Shown here in pieces: positions 35,348 through 44,793 of a stretch of 64,000 nucleotides of DNA. The position numbers were made by a program, and so were the translations under genes. The notes beneath the pieces are model-generated. The model made no database searches, had not been told where the DNA came from, and was given only the letters and a program-made list of their open reading frames with translations. Source of the stretch: Christiangramia lutea (lineage in GTDB: Bacteria; Bacteroidota; Bacteroidia; Flavobacteriales; Flavobacteriaceae); assembly GCF_022489035.1 (NCBI RefSeq), contig NZ_JAKVTV010000003.1:496001-560000 (forward strand). Direction: 5' to 3'. Each line of letters begins with the position of its first letter. The stretch's first letter is position 1.

Positions 35348-38300
35348 ATGAAAAGTACCAAAGAGAGCCCTGCAGCTGAGTCTGTAAAAGAAAATAAAAT
35401 TAACCAATCCAGGATTATTGCTGTTGGAGCGAGCGCCGGGGGATTAGAGGCCTTGAAATCCTTTTTTAAAAATATTCCTGCGAGCGACATAAATTCCTAT
35501 GTGGTAATTCAACACCTGTCTCCCGATTACAAAAGTATGATGGGAGATCTTTTGAAAAAGCATACAAATTTACCCATTGTCCAGATCACCGATGAAATGG
35601 AGGTCAAGCCTGGGCATGTCTATTTAATTCCGCCAGCCAATAATCTGGTGCTGGACGGAGATTCTTTGCACCTTACTAAAAAGCCGAACAATCAAACTCT
35701 CAATCTTCCTATAGATATGTTCTTTGAGTCGATGGCCAAACAACGAAAGGAGAGAAGCATTGGTGTGATTCTTAGTGGTACAGGAAGTGATGGAACCAGG
35801 GGAGTTAGGGCGATCAAGGAAAATGATGGGATGGTGATGGTGCAAGAACCTTCAGAAGCCAAATTTGATGGAATGCCAAAGAGTGCCATCAATACGGGTC
35901 TGGTAGATTATATTCTTCCCGTGGACGAAATGGGACCGGAGCTAATTGAATTCATCTCTGCGCCACCAATATTTCATTTCAAGGATGGAGATGTTCAATA
36001 TGACGAGAAGGAACTAAATAAGATCCTTAATTATATAGATCAAAAGGCAGGTCTTGATTTCAGGGAGTACAAATATGCGACTCTAGCCCGTAGAGTAGCG
36101 CGTCGTGTGAATATTTGTAAGTGTAAAGACCTAAGCGAATATTATGAATTTCTGAAATCTGATGATGAGGAGGTAGAGATTCTATACAGGGAATTCCTTA
36201 TTGGTGTAACGAAATTTTTCCGTGATGATAAGGTGTGGGAAGTCTTAAGAGAAGAGGTTTTTCCAAAGCTTATCGAAGAAAAAGAAGATGGTGAAGTACT
36301 AAAGGTATGGGATGTGGCATGTAGTACAGGTGAAGAAGCTTATTCTTTCGCGATGTGTCTGCATGAAGAAATGGAGAAGCAGGGTAAGAATATCGAACTT
36401 AAGATCTTCGCTACAGATATCTCACAGCCTCATTTGGATATAGGAAGTAAAGGTATCTATCCTGAAAGTATTGTAGCCGATGTATCCAAGGATCTTTTAC
36501 TTAAATATTTCCTGAGCAAATCTAATGGATACCAGGTCTCAGAGAAGATAAGGAGAACGGTAATCTTTTCCAAGCATAATATCATCAAGAATCCGCCATT
36601 CAGTAATATGGATATGGTGGTATGCAGAAATCTACTTATTTATTTTCAGAACAGCATTCAGAAAAAGGCGATGAATATGCTTCACTATGGCCTTAAAAAG
36701 GATGGAATACTTGTTTTGGGAACCAGCGAAAGCGTACAAAGTCACCGGGAAAATTTTTCTGAAATTAACAGAAGGTGGAAGATTTATAAGAACGTTAAAC
36801 CAAGTACGAGGATAAAGAATGGTATTAGCCATGCATCCAGTAATGGCGAATTGAATGCCAGCTTACTTGAAAATAGATCTGATAAGGAAAGGAAAAAATT
36901 CCGGGGGTCTGGTACAAATCCAATTAAACAAAAGCTACAAACCGAGCTTAATGAGACTATTCTGGAACAATTTGGAGGTGCTTCAGTTTTTGTAGATTCA
37001 AATTATAATATTCTTCAGGCAGTAGGAGAATTCAGGAAATATGCTAACTTACCTTTAAGTGGTTTTTCCATAAACCTGTTGGATATGCTGGACAGGGACC
37101 TGAAATATATTGTCCAGTCTACCTTCAACAAAGCGTTCAAAAAACAGGAAAGGGTTGTTTATCGCGACGTGGTAGTTAAGAAGGATGATAAAAAAATAGG
37201 TGCCGATATTGTAATTAAACCTTTCAAAGATCACAGTCTGGAAGGAGAAACGAATTATGTGATCACCTTCATTGAAAAGGAGCTTAACTTTGATGAGGTT
37301 GAGGAGGTGGCTAAAATAAGTCCGTCCAACCAAACGAAAGAATATGTTGCTAACCTTGAAAATGAATTAAAAAGTACTAAAGAGGATCTTCAAACCTCAT
37401 TAGAGGAAATTGAAACCAGTAATGAAGAATTACAGGCGGCCAATGAAGAACTTTTGGCCTCGAATGAAGAACTACAAAGCACCAACGAAGAATTACAGAG
37501 TGTAAACGAAGAGATCAATACTGTAAATGCCGAGAATATCCAAAAGATGGATGATCTTGCGGCCTTGAATGCAGATATGAATAACCTTCTTAAAAGTACA
37601 GATATTGGGGTTATATTCCTTGATTCAGATTTTAAGATCAGGAAGTTTACCCCGGCTATCAAAAAGCATTTTAGTCTTATTAATGGCGATATTGGAAGAC
37701 CAATTGATAATTTTATTAATAGCTTCGGATTAACCAGGAAGCAAAGTTTTATAGACAGGTGTAAGAAGGTTCTGAATAATGGAAAGATCCTGGAAAAGCA
37801 TATTGTTTCCAGGGAAGGAAAAAATTACCTTCAGAGAATAAGTCCTTACATGGATTCTAATAATGAGGTTGATGGTGTGGTAATCTCCTTTATCGATATC
37901 GAGACCATTCAGAAATCCAAGGAAAAGCTAATGGCGAGTGAACAGAGGTTTAAATCATTCTATGAGGATGACCCTGTTTTACATGTCAGTGTAGATCCAA
38001 AAACTTCGAAAATAGTTCAGTGTAATAAAAAGGCTGTACAGAAGCTGGGATATGAAGGCAAGGAAGACCTTATTGGAAAACCAATTCATGAGCTGTTTGT
38101 TAAAGGTTCACAGGTTACGGCTCTGAAATTGAAGAGTAGTATCAAAAAATCCGGTGAGCTTATCAACCTTGAGCAAAAAATGCGTACCAGTAAGGGCAGG
38201 ATCCTCCCTGTTATTCTGAATGCGACCGCAGAAAAGGATGAGAATAACAACCTAGTTACTATAAGGTATACCTGCGTGGATATTTCAGCACTAAAGAAAG

Positions 38301-39013
38301 CTCAGGAACAATTAAAGGAACAGAAGAACGATCTTGAAAGAGCGAATAGAGACCTCGAGCAGTTCGTATCCATTTGTTCTCATGACCTTCAGGAACCTTT
38401 AGCTACTATTAAATTTGGTAGTGATGTCCTTGGAAAAATGTATGCGAGTCAGCTTGATGAAAAAGGTGAGAATTACATTAAGTATATCAAAAATGCCTCA
38501 GACAGACTTTCTGCTCAAATCAGGGCACTTCTCGAACATTCCAGAATTGGTAAGAATGGGGAAAAAACCATGATAGACACCAAAGAGATTGTGGAAGTGG
38601 TGAAATATGACCTGGGTAAAAGTATCAAGGACTCCAATGCAAAAGTACATACAGGGGCGCTGCCAAAACTTATGGGGTACGAAGTGGAGCTTAGGCTACT
38701 TTTTCAGAACCTAATAAGCAATGCCATAAAGTATGTTCCTAAAGATAGAGATCCTGAGATTAGGATTTCAGCATATAGAGAAAATGACTTCTGGGTATTT
38801 TCCATTATGGATAACGGTGTAGGTATTTCGAAAGAAGATCAGAAGAATATATTTACAATCTTCAATCGCGTGCCAGGAAATGAGGATAGGGAAGGAACAG
38901 GTGTAGGTCTGGCTCACGTAGAAAAGATTGTTCTGTTACATGAAGGAAGTATCTGGGTAGATTCCCAGGAAGGAGTGGGCAGTACCTTCTATTTTAAATT
39001 AAAAGCGGAATAG
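35348..39013 (+). CDS. CheB-CheR-PAS-histidine kinase hybrid sensor
   Basis: 1221 residues from the ATG at 35348 (preceded directly by an in-frame TTG). Domains in order: CheB methylesterase (about 20-205; S29 in GASAGG, H56 in IQHLSPDY, D148 in SGTGSDG), CheR methyltransferase (about 210-480; FFRDDKVWEV, VWDVACSTGEEAYSFAM, MVVCRNLLIYF), a PAS-like segment, a long coiled coil with repeated NEEL heptads (about 660-730), two PAS domains (about 750-970), and a histidine kinase (H1012 in CSHDLQEPL; ATP lid NAIKYVP, DNGVGIS, GTGVGLA). All the catalytic residues I checked are present. Such fusions work outside classical chemotaxis. The next gene starts five bases later, so it is likely one operon with the phytochrome. 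Confidence 0.92.
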   Translation: MKSTKESPAAESVKENKINQSRIIAVGASAGGLEALKSFFKNIPASDINSYVVIQHLSPDYKSMMGDLLKKHTNLPIVQITDEMEVKPGHVYLIPPANNLVLDGDSLHLTKKPNNQTLNLPIDMFFESMAKQRKERSIGVILSGTGSDGTRGVRAIKENDGMVMVQEPSEAKFDGMPKSAINTGLVDYILPVDEMGPELIEFISAPPIFHFKDGDVQYDEKELNKILNYIDQKAGLDFREYKYATLARRVARRVNICKCKDLSEYYEFLKSDDEEVEILYREFLIGVTKFFRDDKVWEVLREEVFPKLIEEKEDGEVLKVWDVACSTGEEAYSFAMCLHEEMEKQGKNIELKIFATDISQPHLDIGSKGIYPESIVADVSKDLLLKYFLSKSNGYQVSEKIRRTVIFSKHNIIKNPPFSNMDMVVCRNLLIYFQNSIQKKAMNMLHYGLKKDGILVLGTSESVQSHRENFSEINRRWKIYKNVKPSTRIKNGISHASSNGELNASLLENRSDKERKKFRGSGTNPIKQKLQTELNETILEQFGGASVFVDSNYNILQAVGEFRKYANLPLSGFSINLLDMLDRDLKYIVQSTFNKAFKKQERVVYRDVVVKKDDKKIGADIVIKPFKDHSLEGETNYVITFIEKELNFDEVEEVAKISPSNQTKEYVANLENELKSTKEDLQTSLEEIETSNEELQAANEELLASNEELQSTNEELQSVNEEINTVNAENIQKMDDLAALNADMNNLLKSTDIGVIFLDSDFKIRKFTPAIKKHFSLINGDIGRPIDNFINSFGLTRKQSFIDRCKKVLNNGKILEKHIVSREGKNYLQRISPYMDSNNEVDGVVISFIDIETIQKSKEKLMASEQRFKSFYEDDPVLHVSVDPKTSKIVQCNKKAVQKLGYEGKEDLIGKPIHELFVKGSQVTALKLKSSIKKSGELINLEQKMRTSKGRILPVILNATAEKDENNNLVTIRYTCVDISALKKAQEQLKEQKNDLERANRDLEQFVSICSHDLQEPLATIKFGSDVLGKMYASQLDEKGENYIKYIKNASDRLSAQIRALLEHSRIGKNGEKTMIDTKEIVEVVKYDLGKSIKDSNAKVHTGALPKLMGYEVELRLLFQNLISNAIKYVPKDRDPEIRISAYRENDFWVFSIMDNGVGISKEDQKNIFTIFNRVPGNEDREGTGVGLAHVEKIVLLHEGSIWVDSQEGVGSTFYFKLKAE

Positions 39014-39017
39014 CAAG

Positions 39018-41228
39018 ATGCCCCAGCAAAGTTACCCGGAAAAGGTAGACATCTCCAATTGTGAGAAAGAACCCATACATATTATAGGAAAATCTCAGGC
39101 ACATGGTGTGATTGTAGCCTGTAACAAGGAAAATCTGCAGATAACTCAAATTGGGAGAAACACCGATGAGTTCTTTGGAATTCCTTATAATGATCTTCTT
39201 TCTAAAAACCTTAGTGCTCTTATTGGCGAGAAAGCAGCCAATGAACTGGGAAAAGAGATCAGGTCTGGCAAACAACTCGAAGCAAGAGAATTTAAGATCA
39301 ACGAGGTGGAGTTTATTGCAATTCCTCATATTTCAGGCGAAAGCCTGATCGTTGACTTCGAGCCTGCAATGAGTGACCTTAATCCTTTCAAATATCAACG
39401 AGAACTATCCAACATACTAAATACCCTGGGAGCTTCAGAGTCTCCAGAAGAATTATGCTTTGATGTGGCAAGGATCACCCGAAATATCTTTGGATATGAC
39501 CGGGTTATGGTTTATAAGTTCGATGAGGAATGGAATGGAGAGGTAATCGCAGAGGAAAAAACCGATCAGCTTGAGAGCTGGCTGGGTCTGCATTATCCAG
39601 CGAGCGATATTCCAAGGCAATCACGTGAATTGTTCATGAAGCACAGAGTACGAATCATTGGCGACGTAAATTATTCACCAGTACCCTTAGAACCTGAATT
39701 ATCTCCAATAAATAACGATCCTCTGGATCTTTCAAGATCTGAGCTTAGAGGTGTATCTCCAATACATATTGAATACCTTCAAAATATGAAGGTGGGTGCC
39801 TCTTTAACTGCGGCATTAATAAGCAATGGAAAATTATGGGGTCTACTGGCCTGTCATCACTATTCCAGTAAGATCATTGATTATTACCACCGGCAAACCT
39901 GTGAATTTCTCACCCAGATTTTCTCAAACGAGCTAACCTTAAAAGAGACCAATCTCTATATAAAGAAATTAGAAGAATGGGGAAAGATAAGGGATGAGCT
40001 AGTTACGCAAATTGAATCTGAAAGCAAGATAAAGAAAGGTCTAACCGATAAGAAAGTGATCTTTACAGATCTTATGGACTGTGAAGGAGGTGCACTAATG
40101 CTCAATAATAAATTACGCCTGGTTGGTGAAACTCCTAATAAAGAGCAGGTAAAGGCCCTCATCAGGAATTATTTGTCTGGTAAGAGCGAGGCGGTTTATT
40201 TCACGAAAAATCTTTCAAAGTTTTATTCACCGGCAGAGGAATTCACCGATACAGCTTCAGGAATTTTAAGTATTAAATTAGGAAGAAGCAATAACGATTT
40301 TCTTATATGGTTCCGGCCTGAGGCGATACAGAAGGTGAATTGGGGCGGAAATCCTGAAAATAAAGCGGGTTATGACGAGGAAAAACAACGGATAACTCCG
40401 CGGAAGTCATTTAAAAAATGGACACAGAATTTAACGGGGGTATCTGATGCTTGGCTGGATTACCAGATAAGTGCAGCAGGTGCAATTAGGGAAAGCCTTG
40501 GTAGTATTATCCTGGAGAAGCAGAAACTCAAGATAGATAATCTTAATAAGCAGCTAATGAGAGCCCATGAAGAGCTGGAACTATTCAGTCAGGGACTTTC
40601 ACATGACCTTAAAGCGCCTTTAAGAGGAATAGATGGTTATGCACATATTCTTAAAGAGGATCATTATAATGAACTTGAGAAATCCGGGAAGAAGGCTGTA
40701 GATACTATTTTAAGTTCTACCAAGGAAATGGGGGAGCTTATTGATAATATTTTATCCTTCGCAGGGGTTTCCGGCCAAAGTCTTGATAAGCAAATATTCT
40801 CGGTAAATCATTTATTAGAGGACATCATGGAGACTTTTAATATTAGGGTAAATTATTCTGGTACCACTGTCAAGGTAGAAAGTGAACTGCCAAGGATGAT
40901 GGGAGATAAGCGAATGATTGCCCAGGTATGGTCTAATCTTATCGTGAATGCCCTTAAATATACTGAACGCGAGGATGAACCGAAGGTTGAAATAGGCTGC
41001 ATGGCTAAAGACAATAAATCTGTATATTTTGTTAAAGACAATGGAATAGGTTTTGACCCAAAATTCAAAGAAGAAATATTCGATCTTTTCTCGAGGTTTT
41101 CCGGCAGTAATTTTAAGGGAACCGGTATAGGCCTCGCCATCGTGAAAAAGATCATTGAAAAACATAATGGTAGGATATGGGCTGAAAGTGAGCCAGGAAA
41201 AGGGTCTACTTTCTATTTTTATGTTTAA
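39018..41228 (+). CDS. bphP: Bacteriophytochrome histidine kinase
   Basis: 736 residues with the full photosensory core: PAS (about 10-110) with the biliverdin-linking Cys15 in ISNCEKEPIHIIG and the following AHGVI; GAF (about 135-310) with DRVMVYKFDEEWNGEV and the PASDIP motif; PHY with the tongue motif PRKSF. The kinase part has H529 in GLSHDLKAPL and NALKYTER, DNGIGFD and GTGIGLA. Red/far-red light should switch the kinase. All chromophore contact motifs are present, so it should bind biliverdin. The heme oxygenase that would make biliverdin is two genes downstream. Known relatives signal to stand-alone receivers like the one encoded next. No membrane segments, so cytoplasmic. Confidence 0.95.
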   Translation: MPQQSYPEKVDISNCEKEPIHIIGKSQAHGVIVACNKENLQITQIGRNTDEFFGIPYNDLLSKNLSALIGEKAANELGKEIRSGKQLEAREFKINEVEFIAIPHISGESLIVDFEPAMSDLNPFKYQRELSNILNTLGASESPEELCFDVARITRNIFGYDRVMVYKFDEEWNGEVIAEEKTDQLESWLGLHYPASDIPRQSRELFMKHRVRIIGDVNYSPVPLEPELSPINNDPLDLSRSELRGVSPIHIEYLQNMKVGASLTAALISNGKLWGLLACHHYSSKIIDYYHRQTCEFLTQIFSNELTLKETNLYIKKLEEWGKIRDELVTQIESESKIKKGLTDKKVIFTDLMDCEGGALMLNNKLRLVGETPNKEQVKALIRNYLSGKSEAVYFTKNLSKFYSPAEEFTDTASGILSIKLGRSNNDFLIWFRPEAIQKVNWGGNPENKAGYDEEKQRITPRKSFKKWTQNLTGVSDAWLDYQISAAGAIRESLGSIILEKQKLKIDNLNKQLMRAHEELELFSQGLSHDLKAPLRGIDGYAHILKEDHYNELEKSGKKAVDTILSSTKEMGELIDNILSFAGVSGQSLDKQIFSVNHLLEDIMETFNIRVNYSGTTVKVESELPRMMGDKRMIAQVWSNLIVNALKYTEREDEPKVEIGCMAKDNKSVYFVKDNGIGFDPKFKEEIFDLFSRFSGSNFKGTGIGLAIVKKIIEKHNGRIWAESEPGKGSTFYFYV

Positions 41229-41294
41229 CAATTCAAAATTGCCAGTTATACGACTTTGTGATAATTTCGTATACTTTATAATAATTAAAAATAA

Positions 41295-41855
41295 ATGATC
41301 AATACTTCTCTCCGAATATTATTGGTGGAAGACCAGGAGACCGATGCGGAATTGATAAAGAGACAGATCAATAAAATTGTAAAGCACCCTGAGATAGAGT
41401 TGACAGATGATATCGAAGGATGTAAAGAACAATTATTGAACTTTGCACCAGATGTAGTGCTTTCCGATTATAATCTGCCAACCTGTACAGGTCTTGATAT
41501 TATGGAAACGGTTAAGGAATATGACGAAGATATAGCCTTTATTTTCATAACCGGAACCATAAATGATGAAGAACTAGCCGCGAATACCATTTTAAATGGA
41601 GCTTCAGGATATATCTTGAAGAAACATATGAATAATCTTGGAGAAAAACTTGAACCACTTTTGAAAAAAGTAGTGTTTAATATGGTAGCCAGGGATGATC
41701 TTAGAGAAAAGATAAGAAATAATAAGATTACCGTAAATCAGATCTATGATTATCTCGATAAGATAAATGAAGATAATGCCGAACACAGGCAGAATGTAGA
41801 AAAGATTAAACAGGCCATAAATCAATTTAGATTAGATGATGAAGATGCTGGATAG
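41295..41855 (+). CDS. Stand-alone response regulator (REC only)
   Basis: 186 residues. Receiver domain with acidic pocket VEDQETD, phospho-acceptor D58 in VVLSDYNLP, the Thr in FITGT and Lys in YILKKHM. After about residue 130 there is only a short helical tail, with no DNA-binding or enzymatic output domain. It is the likely partner of the phytochrome upstream. Its stop overlaps the start of the heme-oxygenase gene. The target of a lone receiver is not visible here; it may be the CheB-CheR kinase or a protein elsewhere. Confidence 0.9.
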   Translation: MINTSLRILLVEDQETDAELIKRQINKIVKHPEIELTDDIEGCKEQLLNFAPDVVLSDYNLPTCTGLDIMETVKEYDEDIAFIFITGTINDEELAANTILNGASGYILKKHMNNLGEKLEPLLKKVVFNMVARDDLREKIRNNKITVNQIYDYLDKINEDNAEHRQNVEKIKQAINQFRLDDEDAG

Positions 41856-42393
41856 ACTGCGAGAAGAGACTTTAGAACTGCATAAGGAACTGGAGAAAGA
41901 TAATCTCGCCAATAAGATCATGGATAACTCTATAGGAATGGATGATTATACCAATCTTCTTTTTCAGAATTATGTAGCTTATAAAAGCGCCGAGTCTGAA
42001 ATTGCCAGATTCCTTCTTGATTATAGCAGTGATAAAACGAATCGCTTGAAGCAGGACCTATCTGGATTAGGAATGTATGATCTTGAATTTGACCTTGAAT
42101 TCGAATGTCATAATGAAGCTGAAGCTCTTGGTGCCTCCTATGTTATTGAAGGATCAGCGATGGGAGGGATGCTCATAGGAAAGCAGCTCAAAAATTGTAA
42201 AAATCTTAATGGAATAGGTCAACAACAATTTTTCTCTGGCGACCGGAGCAGTATGAAAGGCTGGAATAAATTCCTAAAATATCTTCGCACCAGGGAATTT
42301 ACAGAAGGCGAAGTGAATTCAGCGGCGACCAAAGCAAAAGATACCTTCTTATTGTTTCAAAAAGCTTTTGCCCTGGTTCCCGATAATTGCTAA
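41845..42393 (+). CDS. bphO: Biliverdin-producing heme oxygenase, BphO type
   Basis: 182 residues from the ATG at 41845; two more in-frame ATGs lie at 41836 and 41839, so the start is uncertain by a few codons. It overlaps the receiver gene. Heme oxygenase-like helix bundle: proximal His13 in ELHKELE, distal region GSAMGGMLIGKQLKN, and the late WNKFLKYL segment. It opens heme to biliverdin IX-alpha, the phytochrome chromophore. The tight coupling to the phytochrome and receiver genes supports this against the other helical-bundle members (for example TenA-like). Confidence 0.88.
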   Translation: MLDRLREETLELHKELEKDNLANKIMDNSIGMDDYTNLLFQNYVAYKSAESEIARFLLDYSSDKTNRLKQDLSGLGMYDLEFDLEFECHNEAEALGASYVIEGSAMGGMLIGKQLKNCKNLNGIGQQQFFSGDRSSMKGWNKFLKYLRTREFTEGEVNSAATKAKDTFLLFQKAFALVPDNC

Positions 42394-42401
42394 TTCCAGT
42401 A

Positions 42402-42433
42402 TTGGCTTTTTAGAAAAATATTAGCTAGGTTTA
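42402..42433 (+). promoter_or_regulatory. Candidate promoter of the ggt gene
   Basis: TTGG (42402-42405) and TAGGTTTA (42426-42433) are 20 bases apart, close to the -33/-7 pattern of this phylum with the final G replaced by A. It ends 20 bases before the ggt start. Confidence 0.35.
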
Positions 42434-42453
42434 TTTACACAAATCTCCAAGGA

Positions 42454-44166
42454 ATGAACCAGATCATTAAACTTAGCTTTTCCTTCTTATTTTTAATAAT
42501 ATCAAATCTCCCTGTTTTTGCACAAGGAGGAAGAATTCCTGTTTCTGCAGAAAACGGGATGGTGGTTAGCAGCCATCATCTGGCCTCAGACGTTGGTAAA
42601 GATATTTTGAAAAAAGGTGGTTCGGCTGTGGATGCCTCGGTGGCAACAGCTTTTGCACTGGCAGTGACCCTTCCTTCTGCTGGAAATATTGGAGGAGGAG
42701 GCTTTCTGGTATATTACGGAAAAGACGGTGAAAATACTACCTTCAATTTCAGAGAAAAGGCTCCACTAGCAGCTACCAAAAGGATGTATTTGGGAGAGGA
42801 TGGGAAGGTGCGAGAAAACTCCAACCATGACGGGATATTATCGGTTGGTGTGCCGGGAACGGTCGCCGGTTTGTTTACAGCCCATAAAAAATATGGCAAG
42901 CTAGACTGGAAGGAGTTGGTTCAGCCGGCTATAGATCTTGCTGACAATGGATTTGAGGTAAGCGAACCGTTGGCTGGATTTTCGCAGTGGTTGGATAGGA
43001 ACAAGTCAGAATTTCCTTCTACTGCGAAGGTTTTTTTAAAACCCGATGGTACTCCATATGAACCGGGCGATTTGCTAATCCAAAAAGACCTGGCTGAAAC
43101 TCTGAAAAGAATACGGGATAAAGGTGTAGCTGGTTTTTACCAGGGAAAAACAGCAGATCTAATAGCCAGTTTTATGAAAAAGGAAAATGGCCTAATTACT
43201 AAAAAGGATCTGAAAAAATATAAAGCCCAGGAGTTACCGCCGGTAAAAGGGAATTATCGCGGTTATGATATTTATGGAATGGCACCTCCAAGCTCGGGAG
43301 GTGTGGCTCTTATAGAAATGTTGAATATCCTGGAAGGATTCGATCTCAGATCTACAGGTCATAATTCAGCAAGAAGTTTACATTATTTAACCGAGGCAAT
43401 GCGCCGGGCATATTCCGATAGGGCTCAGTTCCTGGGAGATCCCGATTTCAACCCAAAAATGCCGTTAGAGCAATTGCTTTCAAAATCGCATGCAGAGCAA
43501 CTAAGAAAAACTATAGAGCATAACAGAGCATCTGTTAGTGATTCAGCAAATTTCAACCAGGCACATATGGCGTATGAAAGTACAGAAACCACCCATCTTT
43601 CTGTTATTGATAATGATGGAAATGCCGTTTCTCTTACCTATACCCTGGAACAGTCCTATGGATCAAAGATCGTGGTAGATGGAGCAGGTTTTCTGTTGAA
43701 TAATGAGATGGGCGACTTCAACGCGATTCCCGGTTGTACCAATTCCAAAGGTCGTATAGGTACAAAGCCTAACCAAATTGCGCCAGAGAAAAGGATGTTA
43801 TCAAGTATGAGCCCAACAATCGTTACCAGGGATGGTGAACCTTATATTATTATTGGAACTCCAGGAGGCCGAACCATTATAAATACAGTGTTGCAGGTGA
43901 TCGTAAATATGATAGATTTTGGATTGAACATTGCTGAGGCCATTGAATCTCCACGTATGCATCACCAATGGCTGCCAGATACATCATATATGGAATCCTG
44001 GGGTTTTTCTCCAGATACAAGGGAAATTTTGGAGGAAATGGGTCATGAAATTAGAACCAGGAGAAGCCAGGGTAGGGCAATGGGTATATTTATAGATCCA
44101 GCGAATGGGAGAATCTATGGGGCAGCAGACTCCAGGAGTTTTGATGGGAAAGCCTCAGGATACTAA
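42454..44166 (+). CDS. ggt: Gamma-glutamyltransferase
   Basis: 570 residues with signal peptide ending ...LPVFAQ, so periplasmic. The precursor is cut before the catalytic Thr, expected at T379 in ETTHLSVIDNDG. Other hallmarks: KGGSAVDASVA, GNIGGGGFLVYY, FREKAP, and PSSGGVALIEMLNILEG, plus SSMSPTIV in the small subunit. It cleaves gamma-glutamyl bonds of glutathione and related peptides. The gene ends convergently with the pseudouridine synthase (four-base overlap). Confidence 0.95.
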   Translation: MNQIIKLSFSFLFLIISNLPVFAQGGRIPVSAENGMVVSSHHLASDVGKDILKKGGSAVDASVATAFALAVTLPSAGNIGGGGFLVYYGKDGENTTFNFREKAPLAATKRMYLGEDGKVRENSNHDGILSVGVPGTVAGLFTAHKKYGKLDWKELVQPAIDLADNGFEVSEPLAGFSQWLDRNKSEFPSTAKVFLKPDGTPYEPGDLLIQKDLAETLKRIRDKGVAGFYQGKTADLIASFMKKENGLITKKDLKKYKAQELPPVKGNYRGYDIYGMAPPSSGGVALIEMLNILEGFDLRSTGHNSARSLHYLTEAMRRAYSDRAQFLGDPDFNPKMPLEQLLSKSHAEQLRKTIEHNRASVSDSANFNQAHMAYESTETTHLSVIDNDGNAVSLTYTLEQSYGSKIVVDGAGFLLNNEMGDFNAIPGCTNSKGRIGTKPNQIAPEKRMLSSMSPTIVTRDGEPYIIIGTPGGRTIINTVLQVIVNMIDFGLNIAEAIESPRMHHQWLPDTSYMESWGFSPDTREILEEMGHEIRTRRSQGRAMGIFIDPANGRIYGAADSRSFDGKASGY

Positions 44167-44735
44167 AGCTTTACATTTTGCAATTCCTGAACTTCGCCAG
44201 TTTTCATTGAGCCCAGGTATTCATTCGCTATTCTTACTCTCACTAACCTTAGTGTGGGGAAGCCAATAGCTGCAGTCATCTTTTTTACCTGACGAAATTT
44301 GCCTTCGGTAAGGGTAATGCTTATCCAACTAGTTGGGCCATGGCGTTCATCCCTTATAGCTTTTGCTCGTTCTGGAAATTCCGGCCTTTTATTTAATATT
44401 CTTGCATCGCAATTAAGGGTTTGGTAGGATTTTCCATTTATGCTTATATCTACTCCCTTTTTAAGCTTATCAATTGCATGCTCCGTGATTTTTCCATCTA
44501 CCTGAACATAATACTCCTTCTCACTGTTGCCTGCCGTGATCTTGGTGCTAAGTTTTCCATTAGTGGTCAATATTAGCAATCCTTCTGAGTCTTTATCCAG
44601 TCTTCCCACTGCCATCGTTCCTTTAGGAAAATCGAATAACTCTCCCAACAGTTTATGTTTACCTGCCTTCTTCTGGTTTGTAATGAACTGACTTAGGTAA
44701 CCATAAGGTTTATAGATCTTAAAATGTCTGTGCAT
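44163..44735 (-). CDS. 23S rRNA pseudouridine synthase, RluE-like (RsuA family)
   Basis: 190 residues. The catalytic Asp is in AVGRLDKDSEGLLILT; other family motifs are KPYGYLSQF at the N-terminus, EKEYYVQVDG and EGKFRQVKKMTAAIG. No S4 domain is present, matching RluE more than RluB/RsuA with their S4 unit. It should isomerise one uridine of 23S rRNA. The exact target is not readable from sequence. Convergent with ggt. Confidence 0.9.
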   Translation of the reverse strand: MHRHFKIYKPYGYLSQFITNQKKAGKHKLLGELFDFPKGTMAVGRLDKDSEGLLILTTNGKLSTKITAGNSEKEYYVQVDGKITEHAIDKLKKGVDISINGKSYQTLNCDARILNKRPEFPERAKAIRDERHGPTSWISITLTEGKFRQVKKMTAAIGFPTLRLVRVRIANEYLGSMKTGEVQELQNVKL

Positions 44736-44750
44736 AGTTTCAAAATAAAA

Positions 44751-44774
44751 AATGCCCTGAAAATTCAGGGCATT
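44751..44774 (-). terminator. Terminator of the M3 peptidase gene
   Basis: AATGCCCTGA (44751-44760) pairs with TCAGGGCATT (44765-44774) across an AAAT loop; on the minus strand it is followed by T-rich sequence. It lies 19 bases after the M3 gene stop. Confidence 0.88.
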
Positions 44775-44793
44775 CTCAATATTTTAATTTGAT

